DNA from: Streptomyces sp. MBT65 | Lineage (GTDB): Bacteria > Actinomycetota > Actinomycetes > Streptomycetales > Streptomycetaceae | DNA: 64,000 nt | NCBI RefSeq assembly: GCF_016612545.1 | Contig: NZ_JAENRY010000063.1 | Span: 1 to 64,000, forward strand | Reading direction: 5' to 3' | Shown: positions 15,142 to 24,245 of the stretch, piece after piece | Layout of the letters: every line of letters begins with the position of its first letter | Numbering within the stretch: the first letter of the stretch is position 1 | The notes under the pieces: generated by a model | What the model saw: only the letters and a program-made list of their open reading frames with translations | The model's database searches: none | Told to the model about the DNA's origin: nothing | Made by a program: the position numbers and the translations under genes

Positions 15142-16675
15142 CGTCCGGCAGCTCGAAGTCCTTGCCGCCCTGCTCGGGCAGCCCGAACGCGTTGCCGCCC
15201 TGGGCCGCGCCGGCCTCGCGGCGCTGGGCCTCTTCCAACTCCTGCTGCTTGCGCTTCATCGGGTTGCCGGAGCGCTGCTTGCCCTTGGCCTGCTTGGGCT
15301 GCTTCTTGCTGCGGCCCGGACCGCCGCCCATGCCCGGCATCCCCGGCATGCCGGGCATCCCGCCGCCCTGCGCCATCCGGGACATCATCTTTCGGGCCTC
15401 GAAGAACCGTTCGACCAGGCCCTTCACGGCGCTGACCTCGACGCCGGAGCCCTTGGCGATACGGGCGCGGCGCGAGCCGTTGATGATGGTCGGCTCGGCG
15501 CGCTCGGCCGGGGTCATCGACTTGATGATCGCGGCCGTGCGGTCGACGTCCCGCTCGTCCAGGTTGTTGATCTGGTCCTTGATCTGGCCCATGCCGGGGA
15601 GCATGCCGAGCAGCTTGCTGATGCTGCCCATCTTCCTGACCTGTTCCATCTGGGACAGGAAGTCGTCGAGGGTGAAGTCCTGGCCCTTCTTGGACGCCAG
15701 CTTCGAGGCCATCTTCTCGGCCTCTTCTTGGCTGAACGTCTTCTCCGCCTGCTCGATCAGGGTGAGCAGGTCACCCATGTCGAGGATGCGGGAGGCCATC
15801 CGGTCCGGGTGGAAGGCGTCGAAGTCGTCGAGCTTCTCGCCGTTCGACGCGAACATGATCGGCTTGCCGGTGACCGAGGCGATGGAGAGCGCGGCACCAC
15901 CGCGGGCGTCGCCGTCGAGCTTGGAGAGCACCACGCCGTCGAAGCCGACGCCGTCGCGGAAGGCCTCGGCGGTGTTGACCGCGTCCTGGCCGATCATCGC
16001 GTCGACGACGAACAGGATCTCGTCCGGCGAGACCGCGTCGCGGATGTCCGCGGCCTGCTGCATCAACTCCTGGTCGATACCCAGGCGGCCCGCGGTGTCC
16101 ACGATCACGATGTCGTGGACCTTGGCCTTCGCGAACTCGATGGAGTCCTTGGCGACCTTGACCGGGTCCCCGACGCCGTTGCCCGGCTCGGGCGCGTAGA
16201 CCGCGACACCGGCGCGCTCGGCGACGACGCTGAGCTGGTTCACCGCGTTCGGGCGCTGGAGGTCGGCGGCGACGAGCAGCGGCGAGTGCCCCTGGTCCTT
16301 GAGCCACTTGCCGAGCTTGCCCGCGAGGGTCGTCTTACCGGCACCCTGGAGACCCGCGAGCATGATCACGGTCGGCGGGTTCTTGGCGAACCGCAGCCGC
16401 CGGGTCTCGCCGCCGAGGATCGTGACGAGTTCCTCGTTGACGATCTTCACGACCTGCTGGGCCGGGTTGTTCAGCGCCCGGTTGAGGTCGGCGCCGAGAG
16501 CACGTTCCTTGACGTTCTTGATGAACGTACGGACGACGGGCAGCGCCACGTCCGCTTCGAGCAGCGCGATCCGGATCTCACGCGCGGTGGCGTCGATGTC
16601 CGCCTCGGAGAGCCGTCCCTTGCCGCGCAGGTTCTTGAAAGTGGCTGAGAGGCGATCAGAGAGAGTATCGAACAC
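15119..16675 (-). CDS. ffh: Signal recognition particle protein Ffh
   Basis: 518 residues from GTG 16675 (MFDTLSDRLSATFKNLRGKGRLSEADID). NG GTPase domain: G1 GLQGAGKTT at about 108-116, DTAGRLG, SKLDGDARGGAAL. The M domain follows, with SKLLGMLPGMG and the RNA-binding SKGSGV region, and a Met/Gly/Pro run (GMPGMPGMPGMGGG) typical of actinobacterial Ffh. With 4.5S RNA and FtsY (also in this window at 24246) it targets membrane proteins during translation. The 3' end has been tandemly triplicated. A 7-bp hairpin (16730-16749) separates it from glnD. Confidence 0.97.
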   Translation of the reverse strand: MFDTLSDRLSATFKNLRGKGRLSEADIDATAREIRIALLEADVALPVVRTFIKNVKERALGADLNRALNNPAQQVVKIVNEELVTILGGETRRLRFAKNPPTVIMLAGLQGAGKTTLAGKLGKWLKDQGHSPLLVAADLQRPNAVNQLSVVAERAGVAVYAPEPGNGVGDPVKVAKDSIEFAKAKVHDIVIVDTAGRLGIDQELMQQAADIRDAVSPDEILFVVDAMIGQDAVNTAEAFRDGVGFDGVVLSKLDGDARGGAALSIASVTGKPIMFASNGEKLDDFDAFHPDRMASRILDMGDLLTLIEQAEKTFSQEEAEKMASKLASKKGQDFTLDDFLSQMEQVRKMGSISKLLGMLPGMGQIKDQINNLDERDVDRTAAIIKSMTPAERAEPTIINGSRRARIAKGSGVEVSAVKGLVERFFEARKMMSRMAQGGGMPGMPGMPGMGGGPGRSKKQPKQAKGKQRSGNPMKRKQQELEEAQRREAGAAQGGNAFGLPEQGGKDFELPDEFKKFMG

Positions 16676-16756
16676 GGCGCTCGCGGTCCTCGGGGTCGGT
16701 GGCTATTGGGGAATCGCCCTCCAGGGTATCCCGGTCCCACAAGACCGGGTCACGGG

Positions 16757-19207
16757 TCAGGCCCGCAGGGTTTCCTCCAGTTTGCGTGCGACCGCCGTGG
16801 CCTCGTCGCCCGGCAGGGGTGTCCCCTCCGCCCCGGTGACATAGAACGCGTCGACCGCGTTCGACCCCAGCGTGCTGACGTGCATGCTCCGCACCCGGAC
16901 CTTCGCCTCGTCCAGCGCCCGCCCGATCCGGTGCAGCAGCCCAGGTGCGTCGTGCGCGCGCACCTCGATGACCGTCGCGTGCCGGGAGGCGGCCGCGGCG
17001 ACCGTCACGCGGGCCGGCGGGGCCACGACACCCCGGCGGCGCGGATACGCGGCTTCCCGCTCCGCCAGCCGCCCCGCGATGTCCAGCGACCCGTCCAGGG
17101 CCCGTACGAGATCGGCGCGCAGCCGGGCCGCCTGGGGCAGGGAGCCGTACTCGGCGGCGACCCGCCAGTTCAGCAACAGGACCGAGCCGTCCACGCCGGC
17201 CGGGAGGTCGAGCGCGCGCAGTTCCGCCGTGCGGACCGTCAGGCGGTGCATCGCCAGGACGCCGGCCACCGCGGGGAGTACGCCCGGCTGGTCGGGTACG
17301 GCGATCAGCAGTTCCACGCCGAGGGGTTCGGGGTCGCCGACGGGCTCGTCCTCGGAGGGGGGTTCGGTCTGGGCGCGCAGCGCCAGCACCGGGCCGCCGG
17401 TCGCGACCGCCTCGATCGCGAGCCGTTCCTGTTCGGCGGTGGCCGCGCCCGCCTCTGGCTCCTCGGGGGCGTCCCCGGAGAGGACGGCGGCGACCCGCTT
17501 CACCAGGTCGGTGACGAGGCCGGCCCGCCAGGAGGACCAGGCGGCCGGGCCGGTGGCCAGCGCGTCCGCCTCGGTCAGCGCGTGCAGCAGCTCCAGGGTG
17601 CTCGTCGTACCGACCGCCTCGGCGACCGAACGGACCGTCGCCGGGTCCTCCAGGTCGCGCCGGGTGGCCGTGTCGATGAGGAGGAGGTGATGCCGTACGA
17701 GAGTCGCGAGCACGGCGACGTCCGCGCGGTCGAAGCCGATGCGGGCGGCCACGTCCTTGGCGATGATCTCGCCGGCCACGGAGTGGTCGCCGGGCCAGCC
17801 CTTGCCGATGTCGTGCAGCAGCGCGGCGACCAGCAGGAGGTCGGGGCGGCTGACGCGGCGGGCGAACTCCGAGGCGCGGACGGCGGTTTCGATGAGGTGC
17901 CGGTCCACGGTCCAGATGTGCACGGCGTTGCGCTGCGGCCGGCAGCGGACCCGCTCCCAGTCGGGGAGCAGCCGGGTGATCAGCCCTTCCGCCTCCAGCG
18001 CCTCCCATACGTCGATGGTGGGCTGGCCCGAACCGAGCAGCGTCACGAGCTGCTCACGCGCCTCGGCGGGCCAGGGCGTGGGCAACGGGCGTACCCCGGC
18101 CGCCATGCGCCGTACGGCGTGCAGCGAGAGCGGGAGACCGGCCTGCGCGGCGGCAGCGGCGGCGCGCAGCGGGAGGACCGGGTCGCGTTCGGGGCGGGCG
18201 GCGCGGGCGAGCACCACCTCGCCGTCCTGCTCGACCACGCCCTCGGCGAGCGGGGAGCGCTCGGCGGCGGGTTTGGCGCCCCCGCCGAGCATGGCCCGCA
18301 GCCTCGGCCGCACGGCCCGGGACCGCAGCACGCGCCCCACCTCACGCCAGGTGACATCACTGGCGTACGACACGACGCGCGCCGCTTCGTAGACCTGCCG
18401 CAGCAGGGTGTCCGCGTCGAGGAGGCCCAGCTCGGCGGCGACCTGGTCCTGCTCCTGGAGTGCGAGCCGGTCGGTGGCGCGGCCGGTGGTGAGGTGCAGG
18501 GCGTCGCGCACGTCGAGGAGGCGGCGGCGGGCGTCGGCGAGGCCCTCGCGGGGGGCGTCGGCGAGCCAGGAGGCGGCTACGGCGCGCAGCGCGGTGGCGT
18601 CGCGGAGGCCGCCGCGGGCCTCCTTGAGGTCGGGTTCGAGGAGGTACTGCAACTCGCCCTGGCGCTCGGCGCGTTCGGCGCAGAGTTCCTGGAGTTCGGG
18701 GAGGCGCTTGGGCGCCTGGTTGCGCCAGTCGGCGAGGACGGCCGTGCGCAGGGAGGCGGTCAGGCCGAGGTCGCCGGCGATGTGGCGGGCGTCGAGGAGG
18801 CCGAGCTGGACCTTGAGGTCCTCGCCGGCGGTCTTGCGGGCCTCGGCGGGCGTACGGACGGAGTGGTCGAGGGCGAGGCCGAGGTCCCAGACCGGGTACC
18901 AGATGCGGTCGGCGAGCGCGGCGACCGCGCCGGAGTCGCCGCCGTCGTGCAGGAGGAGCAGGTCGAGGTCGCTGCGCGGGGAGAGTTCGCCGCGGCCGTA
19001 GCCGCCGACGGCGACCAGGGAGACGCCCTTGAGGGCTTCGTTGCCGGCGGCGAAGAGGCCGGTCAGCCAGTCGTCGGTCAGTTCGGCGAGGGCGGCACGG
19101 CGCGGCGGCCCGGACCGCGCCCCCTCAGTGAGGAGGCGCAGCCGGGCCGCCGCGTAGCCGCTGGGTCCGGAGTCCTCTGCATCCTTGCGCACGTCCGTAC
19201 TCGTCAC
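16757..19207 (-). CDS. glnD: PII nucleotidyltransferase GlnD
   Basis: 816 residues from GTG 19207, which has AGGAG seven bases upstream; a longer frame would overlap glnK. The nucleotidyltransferase motif is GGYGRGELSPRSDLDLL at about 68-84. An HD domain follows (VDRHLIETAV ... LLLVAALLHDIGKG ... DHS), then two C-terminal ACT domains (LIAVPDQPGVLPAVAGVLA; VIEVRAHDAPGLLHRIGRAL) that sense glutamine. In Streptomyces the enzyme adenylylates GlnK at Tyr51 rather than uridylylating it. Third gene of amtB-glnK-glnD, 25 bases after glnK. Confidence 0.95.
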   Translation of the reverse strand: MTSTDVRKDAEDSGPSGYAAARLRLLTEGARSGPPRRAALAELTDDWLTGLFAAGNEALKGVSLVAVGGYGRGELSPRSDLDLLLLHDGGDSGAVAALADRIWYPVWDLGLALDHSVRTPAEARKTAGEDLKVQLGLLDARHIAGDLGLTASLRTAVLADWRNQAPKRLPELQELCAERAERQGELQYLLEPDLKEARGGLRDATALRAVAASWLADAPREGLADARRRLLDVRDALHLTTGRATDRLALQEQDQVAAELGLLDADTLLRQVYEAARVVSYASDVTWREVGRVLRSRAVRPRLRAMLGGGAKPAAERSPLAEGVVEQDGEVVLARAARPERDPVLPLRAAAAAAQAGLPLSLHAVRRMAAGVRPLPTPWPAEAREQLVTLLGSGQPTIDVWEALEAEGLITRLLPDWERVRCRPQRNAVHIWTVDRHLIETAVRASEFARRVSRPDLLLVAALLHDIGKGWPGDHSVAGEIIAKDVAARIGFDRADVAVLATLVRHHLLLIDTATRRDLEDPATVRSVAEAVGTTSTLELLHALTEADALATGPAAWSSWRAGLVTDLVKRVAAVLSGDAPEEPEAGAATAEQERLAIEAVATGGPVLALRAQTEPPSEDEPVGDPEPLGVELLIAVPDQPGVLPAVAGVLAMHRLTVRTAELRALDLPAGVDGSVLLLNWRVAAEYGSLPQAARLRADLVRALDGSLDIAGRLAEREAAYPRRRGVVAPPARVTVAAAASRHATVIEVRAHDAPGLLHRIGRALDEAKVRVRSMHVSTLGSNAVDAFYVTGAEGTPLPGDEATAVARKLEETLRA

Positions 19208-19232
19208 CCAGCGACTCCTGTTCTGTTTCTTT

Positions 19233-19571
19233 TTAGAGCGCGTCCGGTCCGCGCTCGCCGGTCCTGACCCGGACGGCCGTCTCGACCGGGAGGGACCAGA
19301 CCTTGCCGTCACCGATCTTGCCGGTGCGGGCGGCCTTGACGATGACGTCGATCAGCTGCTCGGCGTCGTCGTCCTCGGCCAGCACCTCGATGCGGATCTT
19401 GGGGACCAGGTCGACCGTGTACTCGGCACCCCGGTAGACCTCGGTGTGTCCCCGCTGACGACCGTAGCCGCTCGCCTCGGTGACCGTCAGACCGTGGACC
19501 CCGAAGGCCTGGAGGGCTTCCTTGATCTCGTCGAGCCGGTGGGGCTTCACGACGGCGGTGATGAGCTTCAT
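19233..19571 (-). CDS. glnK: PII nitrogen signal protein GlnK
   Basis: 112 residues from ATG 19571 overlapping the amtB stop as ATGA. The PII sequence is full length: MKLITAVVKPHRLDEIKEAL, the T-loop with Tyr51 (GHTEVYRGAEYTVD) that GlnD modifies, and the B-loop TGKIGDGKVWSLPVETAVRVRTGE. It binds ATP/ADP and 2-oxoglutarate and, in general, gates AmtB. Coupled to amtB, so the channel and its regulator are made together. Transcription is expected to depend on GlnR (sites at 21006-21043). Confidence 0.97.
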   Translation of the reverse strand: MKLITAVVKPHRLDEIKEALQAFGVHGLTVTEASGYGRQRGHTEVYRGAEYTVDLVPKIRIEVLAEDDDAEQLIDVIVKAARTGKIGDGKVWSLPVETAVRVRTGERGPDAL

Positions 19572-20902
19572 GCGTCCACCTTCTTCGTCTCCGTGGCGGT
19601 GGTGACAGAGCTGCCGCCGAAGCCGCCGCCGGCGCCGCTGAAGTCGTATGCGGTCTCGGCGTGCTCGGCCTGGTCGATGCCGGCGACCTCTTCGTCCTCG
19701 GTGACCCGCATGCCGATGGTCTTGTCGATGAGGAAGGCGAGGACCGCGGAGGCGACCAGGGAGTAGCCGAGGACCGCGCCGACACCGGCGAACTGCTTCC
19801 ACAGCTGGGTGAAGGAGTGGTCGCCGTAGAAGACGCCGGTCGCGGTGGACTGGCCCTTGCCGGTGGCGAAGAAGCCGATGAGCAGGGAGCCGAGGATACC
19901 GCCGACCATGTGGACGCCGACGACGTCGAGGGAGTCGTCGATGTTGAACTTGTACTTCAGGCCGACGGCCGCGGCACAGCCGACACCGGCGATGGCGCCG
20001 ACGGCGATCGCGCCGAGCGGGGAGACCGCACCACCGGACGGGGTGATGGCGACCAGACCGGCGACGGCACCCGAGGCCGCGCCGAGCGTGGTGAACGCGC
20101 CGTGACGGATCTTCTCGTAGGCGAGCCAGGCGAGCATGGCGGCGGCGGTGGCGACCTGCGTGTTGACGAACATCAGCGCGCCGACGCCGTCGTCGTTGCC
20201 GAGCCACGAACCGGCGTTGAAGCCGAACCAGCCGAACCACAGGAGACCGGCACCGAGCATGACCAGCGGAAGGCTGTGCGGACGCATGGGGTCACGCTTG
20301 AAGCCGACGCGCTTGCCGATGACCAGGATGACGCCGAGGGCGCCGGCACCGGCGTTGATGTGGACCGCGGTACCACCGGCGAAGTCGATCACACCGAGCT
20401 TGAAGGCCCAGCCGTCGGCGCCCCACACCCAGTGGGCGACGGGGACGTAGACGACCGTCAGCCACAGGGCGACGAAGAGCGACCAGGCGGAGAACTTCAC
20501 GCGGTCGGCGATGGCACCGCTTATCAGGGCCGGCGTGATGACCGCGAACATCATCTGGAAGACCATGAAGACGAAGATCGGGATGGTGTAGCCGTCCCAG
20601 AGTTCCGTCAGTCCGACGTTGCTCATGCCGAGCCAGTCGGAGTTGTAGCCGATGAAGCCGTTGCTCGAACCGAAGGCGAGCGAGAAGCCGTAGAGCACCC
20701 ACAGGATGGTGACGATCCCGATGCTGATGAAGCTCATCATCAGCATGTTCAGGGTGCTCTTGACGCGGACCATGCCTCCGTAGAAGAAGGCGAGTCCCGG
20801 TGTCATGAGCAACACCAGGGCGGAACAGATGAGCATGAAGCCTGTGTTCGCGGAGGACAGTTTGGGTGCCTCCGCGGCAAGCGTGATGGCGGCTGATGCC
20901 AT
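19568..20902 (-). CDS. amtB: Ammonium transporter AmtB
   Basis: 444 residues, about 11 membrane segments after an N-terminal segment. Family hallmarks: MTPGLAFFYGGMVRVKS, the first pore histidine in GGTAVHINAGAGALG, the second in GVHMVGGILGSLLIG, and FKRDPMRPHSLPLVMLGAGLLWFGWFGFN. It conducts ammonium across the membrane when nitrogen is scarce. The C-terminal cytoplasmic tail ends SSVTTATETKKVDA. First gene of the nitrogen operon; a paired GlnR box lies 104-141 bases upstream of its start. Confidence 0.96.
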   Translation of the reverse strand: MASAAITLAAEAPKLSSANTGFMLICSALVLLMTPGLAFFYGGMVRVKSTLNMLMMSFISIGIVTILWVLYGFSLAFGSSNGFIGYNSDWLGMSNVGLTELWDGYTIPIFVFMVFQMMFAVITPALISGAIADRVKFSAWSLFVALWLTVVYVPVAHWVWGADGWAFKLGVIDFAGGTAVHINAGAGALGVILVIGKRVGFKRDPMRPHSLPLVMLGAGLLWFGWFGFNAGSWLGNDDGVGALMFVNTQVATAAAMLAWLAYEKIRHGAFTTLGAASGAVAGLVAITPSGGAVSPLGAIAVGAIAGVGCAAAVGLKYKFNIDDSLDVVGVHMVGGILGSLLIGFFATGKGQSTATGVFYGDHSFTQLWKQFAGVGAVLGYSLVASAVLAFLIDKTIGMRVTEDEEVAGIDQAEHAETAYDFSGAGGGFGGSSVTTATETKKVDA

Positions 20903-21005
20903 CGGCGTCTCCTCGTCGGTTGTACGGCCCCGTGCGGGCGAAGCCTGGATGCGGTCCGGTCAAGGCGGGGGGTCCGGTTATGCGCCATGAGATTGGCGCA
21001 GCGCG

Positions 21006-21043
21006 GTTTCGGTCGAAGCCCCTCGATGTTTCACCGGGGTGAC
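21006..21043 (-). promoter_or_regulatory. Paired GlnR box upstream of amtB
   Basis: Read on the coding (minus) strand from 21043: GTCAC-6-GAAAC-6-GGGCT-6-GAAAC. The published Streptomyces GlnR target is GTnAC-6-GAAAC repeated every 22 bases. The first pair is perfect, and in the second pair the b element is perfect while the a element is degenerate. The centre is about 120 bases upstream of the amtB ATG. GlnR activates amtB-glnK-glnD under nitrogen limitation. Confidence 0.8.
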
Positions 21044-21463
21044 GAAGGCGCCGTACGTGTTACGCGTCGATGAACCGCCGGATCTCCGGCCGGGCGATCG
21101 TTATCGTGGCGCAACCTTTCCCGGCGGGGGGAAACCGGCCGCGCCCGGCGATCCGGCGGCCCGGCACGGGGGCGCCGGGGCATGGGGCTGGGGCCGTCCG
21201 GCGCCCGGTCGGGAGCCTCCCGGCGCGGTCGACGTTTTCGGCCGGAGGGCCGGCACCGCGCGCCACCCTGTGGACGGTCTTTCGAATACGAGTCCCAAAG
21301 GGCCGAGAGGTCCTCCGACCACCCGGCCCTCACCCGTCCCTCCGCCGCCGCCCGATCGGCGGCCGGACATGAAACCGACCACGGTCGGCCTTCCGATGAC
21401 CTGGCATGGGGGAGCCGAGTCGGGCGGTTCGGGAAGGCCGGCCGCGGCCGGGGTTCGGGGTGT
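21044..21463. other. 420-base gap between amtB promoter and nsdA stop
   Basis: No supported gene. It is GC-rich and holds many small palindromes, the clearest being CCGGCCGCGGCCGG at 21438-21451 just after nsdA (probable terminator). A 20-base stretch at 21274-21293 matches nsdA coding DNA at 21561-21580 with two differences. Confidence 0.5.
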
Positions 21464-22948
21464 TCAGACCGCTTCGGCGGACTCCGGCAGCTCGATGGCG
21501 AGCCGCTCGGTGAGGTCGACGACATCGGCCAGATCGCCGAAGTCACGGACCGCGGTGTCGACCGTCTTTCGGATACGAGTGTTGACGCGCTCGGAGCGCA
21601 CCTTCTTGGCGACGGTCATCGCCTCCGTCGCCAGCACCGCGCTCTGCTCGGGTTCGCGGCGCAGCAGGTGCACGGTGGCCATGCCGATGAGATTGAGTGC
21701 GTACGACCGCTGGTGCACCTCGTCCTTGGCGAAGAGGTCCACCGCCCGCTGCATGACGGGCTCGGCCAGCGAGGCGTAGGCGGGGCTGCGGCCGGCGACG
21801 TAGGCGAGGTCGCGATAGGAGTGCGAGTTCTCGCCGTACAGCTCGGCCTCGGAGAAGAAACGGATCCAGTCCGGGTCCGGGTCGTCCCAGTCGTGTACGT
21901 CCCCGAAGGTGTCCTCGGCCATCCGGACCGCCCGCTTGCACTTGCCGGGCTGGCCCATGTTGGCGTAGGCGCGGGCCTCCATCGCATACAGCATCGACTG
22001 GGTGCGCGGACTCGCGCAGTCCCGGCTGCCGTACTGCGCGAGGTGGATCAGCTCCAACGCGTCGTCCGGCCGACCGAGATGGATCATCTGGCGGCTCATG
22101 CTGGACAGGACGTACGACCCGAGCGGCTTGTCGCCGGCCTCCTTGGCGGCGTGCAGCGCGAGGACGAAGTACTTCTGGGCGGTGGGCTGGAGCCCCACGT
22201 CGTACGACATCCATCCGGCCAGCTCGGCGAGTTCGGCGGCGACCTTGAACAACGTGCGGTTGGTTGCCTCGGGTTGGGGCTCCTGGAGGAGGTCCGTCAC
22301 CTCGTGCAGCTGTCCTACGACCGCCTTGCGGCGCAGGCCGCCGCCGCACTGGGCGTCCCACTTGCGGAACATCGCCGTGGTGGACTCCAGCAGCTCCAAC
22401 TCGGGCCGGGAGAGCCGGCCTTGATGCCGGGAGGCGCTCGCGGGCTCGGGCTCCGGCTGGTGGGCCGAGGGGCCGGGGACCAGCCAGCGCTGCATGGGCT
22501 CGATGAGGGAGGGTCCCGCGGACAGGGCCAGGGACGCGCCGAGGAAGCCGCGCCGGGCCAGCATGAGGTCGCTGCGGGAGAACTCGCTGAGCAGGGCCAC
22601 CGTCTGCGGGGCGGTCCAGGGCAGGTCGACACCGGACACGGAGGGTGCCTGGCGGGCCGCGCGCAGCCCCAGGTCCTCGACCGAGACGACACAGCCGAAG
22701 CGCTCGGAGAACAGCTCCGAGAGGATCCTCGGGATCGGCTCGCGCGGGTTCTCACCGTCCAGCCAGCGGCGCACGCGCGAGGTGTCCGTCGAGATGTGGT
22801 TGGCCCCCAACTGCCGGGCCCTGCGGTTGACTTGACGCGCCAACTCACCCTTGGACCAGCCGCTGCGCACGAACCACGAGCCGAGCAGCTCATTGGGGCG
22901 CTTGTCCGTACTGGCCGCGGTTGTCCCGCCTCCGCCGTTGCCGCCCAC
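21464..22948 (-). CDS. nsdA: NsdA, negative regulator of Streptomyces differentiation
   Basis: 494 residues from GTG 22948. The N-terminal part (about 18-75) looks like an XRE-type helix-turn-helix (GWSKGELARQVNRRARQLGANHISTDTSRVRRWLDGENPR) and the rest is rich in TPR-like helical pairs (KYFVLALHAAKEAGDKPLGSYVLSSMSRQMIHLGRPDDALELIHLA). S. coelicolor nsdA mutants sporulate early and overproduce antibiotics, and the gene there also sits between amtB and ftsY. Stand-alone transcription unit, divergent from the prim-pol gene. Confidence 0.9.
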   Translation of the reverse strand: MGGNGGGGTTAASTDKRPNELLGSWFVRSGWSKGELARQVNRRARQLGANHISTDTSRVRRWLDGENPREPIPRILSELFSERFGCVVSVEDLGLRAARQAPSVSGVDLPWTAPQTVALLSEFSRSDLMLARRGFLGASLALSAGPSLIEPMQRWLVPGPSAHQPEPEPASASRHQGRLSRPELELLESTTAMFRKWDAQCGGGLRRKAVVGQLHEVTDLLQEPQPEATNRTLFKVAAELAELAGWMSYDVGLQPTAQKYFVLALHAAKEAGDKPLGSYVLSSMSRQMIHLGRPDDALELIHLAQYGSRDCASPRTQSMLYAMEARAYANMGQPGKCKRAVRMAEDTFGDVHDWDDPDPDWIRFFSEAELYGENSHSYRDLAYVAGRSPAYASLAEPVMQRAVDLFAKDEVHQRSYALNLIGMATVHLLRREPEQSAVLATEAMTVAKKVRSERVNTRIRKTVDTAVRDFGDLADVVDLTERLAIELPESAEAV

Positions 22949-23394
22949 TGGAACGCCCCCATCCCTGGAACCACTTGTCGCCGCTGTGCGCCAAGCCCTA
23001 TCAGAATGCCGGTAAATACGGCTTCCCGTCCCGCACTTGTCACCCTTCGAACGAGATGACGAGTTGCCTCCGGCATACCCACGAGCGCATGTGCCCCGAG
23101 GGCTTGTGCACTCAAAGTAATCCTACGATCACCCGTCCAGCCACGGCGATCCCGGAAACGCCACCATTCGCCACCCCTTCGAATGAACCTACGGTTGCCC
23201 GCGCACGATTCACTTGACATAGGACGGACGGAGGTGGGCGCAGCGGTGCACGCAGGGGCGCGTGCCGCGGAGCACACCACCCGAGGTGCTCCTGGACGCC
23301 GCCTGGATCCCGCGGCACCGGGTAGGCGTGGACGCAGAGTGACGATCCGCATCCGTCTCGTAACCACCGGTGCGTCGGACCCGTTGGAGGGGGC
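22949..23394. other. 446-base divergent promoter region, nsdA / prim-pol gene
   Basis: No supported gene. It is less GC-rich than its surroundings and must carry promoters for both genes. A TTGACA hexamer lies on the plus strand near 23213, without a clear -10. Two similar words, CCCTTCGAACGA (about 23043) and CCCTTCGAATGA (about 23174), may be regulator half-sites. GGAGGGGGC precedes the prim-pol ATG. Confidence 0.4.
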
Positions 23395-24060
23395 ATGGGC
23401 TTCACGATCGGCAGCAGCCGGGGTATCCGCGAGATCCGGTCCGGCACGCGCCGCCGCGGCCGCGCGTCGGAGTGCACGGCGGTGGCCGAGTTCACCGGCC
23501 TGTGGGGCTGGGACGTGGTCGCGGGCGCCCGGGCCGCGGGCGGCGCGTGCTCCTGCGGCGACACGCAATGCCGTACGCCGGGCGCGCATCCGCTGACCTT
23601 CGCGCCCGAGGTGCGGGCCGGCGCGACCCTGGACGAAGTGACCGCGGCCTGGGCCGAGTTGCCCGGCGCCTCGATCATGCTGCCGGTGGGACGCGCGTTC
23701 GACGTCATCGAGGTGGCCGAGCCCGCCGGGCGCCGTGCGCTGGCCCGCCTGGAGCGGATGGGCCTCCCGCTCGGCCCGGTCGCGGCGACCCCCGACCACC
23801 GCGCCCACTTCTTCGTGGCCCCCGGCGCCGCCGCCGAACTCCCCACCCTCCTCTACCGCATGGGCTGGGACGACCCCACGTCCCTGGACCTGCGCGGCCT
23901 GGGCCCCGGCAGCCACATCACGGCCCCGCCCTCCGACCGGGGAGGCCTGGGCCCGGTCCGCTGGCTCCGCTCCCCCGCGCTCGACTCGGCGACGAAGCCG
24001 CCGGCGGCGAGGCTGCTGCTGGGCACGCTGGCGTATGTGGCCCACAGGTCGCGGGCGTAG
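23395..24060 (+). CDS. Single-domain prim-pol-like protein (bifunctional DNA primase/polymerase N-terminal family)
   Basis: 221 residues from ATG 23395 with GGAGGG upstream. It matches the archaeo-eukaryotic primase fold family found at the N-terminus of plasmid primases: CSCGDTQCRTPGAHPLTFAPE, the SHITAPPSDRGGLGPVRWL segment (usual form APPS..H..G...Y.W) and DHRAHFFVAPG. There is no helicase domain. The position of the catalytic hxDxD motif reads FDVIEV, with Glu replacing the second Asp, so polymerase activity is uncertain. It is conserved next to nsdA in Streptomyces as I recall. Likely a regulatory or repair role; unknown. Confidence 0.75.
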   Translation: MGFTIGSSRGIREIRSGTRRRGRASECTAVAEFTGLWGWDVVAGARAAGGACSCGDTQCRTPGAHPLTFAPEVRAGATLDEVTAAWAELPGASIMLPVGRAFDVIEVAEPAGRRALARLERMGLPLGPVAATPDHRAHFFVAPGAAAELPTLLYRMGWDDPTSLDLRGLGPGSHITAPPSDRGGLGPVRWLRSPALDSATKPPAARLLLGTLAYVAHRSRA

Positions 24061-24072
24061 CCGTGGAACGAC

Positions 24073-24114
24073 GAAGTGCCCGTCCCCAACGGTGAGTTGA
24101 GGGACGGGCACTTC
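24073..24114. terminator. Bidirectional terminator between prim-pol gene and ftsY
   Basis: GAAGTGCCCGTCCC (24073-24086) pairs exactly with GGGACGGGCACTTC (24101-24114) across a 14-base loop. It sits between convergent genes and can serve both. Confidence 0.85.
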
Positions 24115-24160
24115 TTCGACGGGGGCTACGGCGCTCCCGCAGGCGGCGCGGGGCTGTGAC

Positions 24161-24180
24161 ATGTGCGGCTCCGCCGCGTG
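24161..24180. repeat. Extragenic element related to the 61.6-kb repeat
   Basis: The word TGCGGCTCCGCCGCG, followed by GGGCGCGACC, recurs in the inverted-repeat element at 61632-61727. It is a common Streptomyces intergenic motif as I know it; here it lies downstream of ftsY. Confidence 0.45.
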
Positions 24181-24245
24181 GGCGCGACCGGCCCCCACCG
24201 GCCCCCACCGACCCGCAGCGAAAAACCCACGCGACCCGCGGAACG

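Noticed and set aside
16706..19267. 853-codon plus-strand open frame opposite glnD
   Set aside because: High-GC antisense shadow; glnD has intact nucleotidyltransferase, HD and ACT motifs on the other strand.
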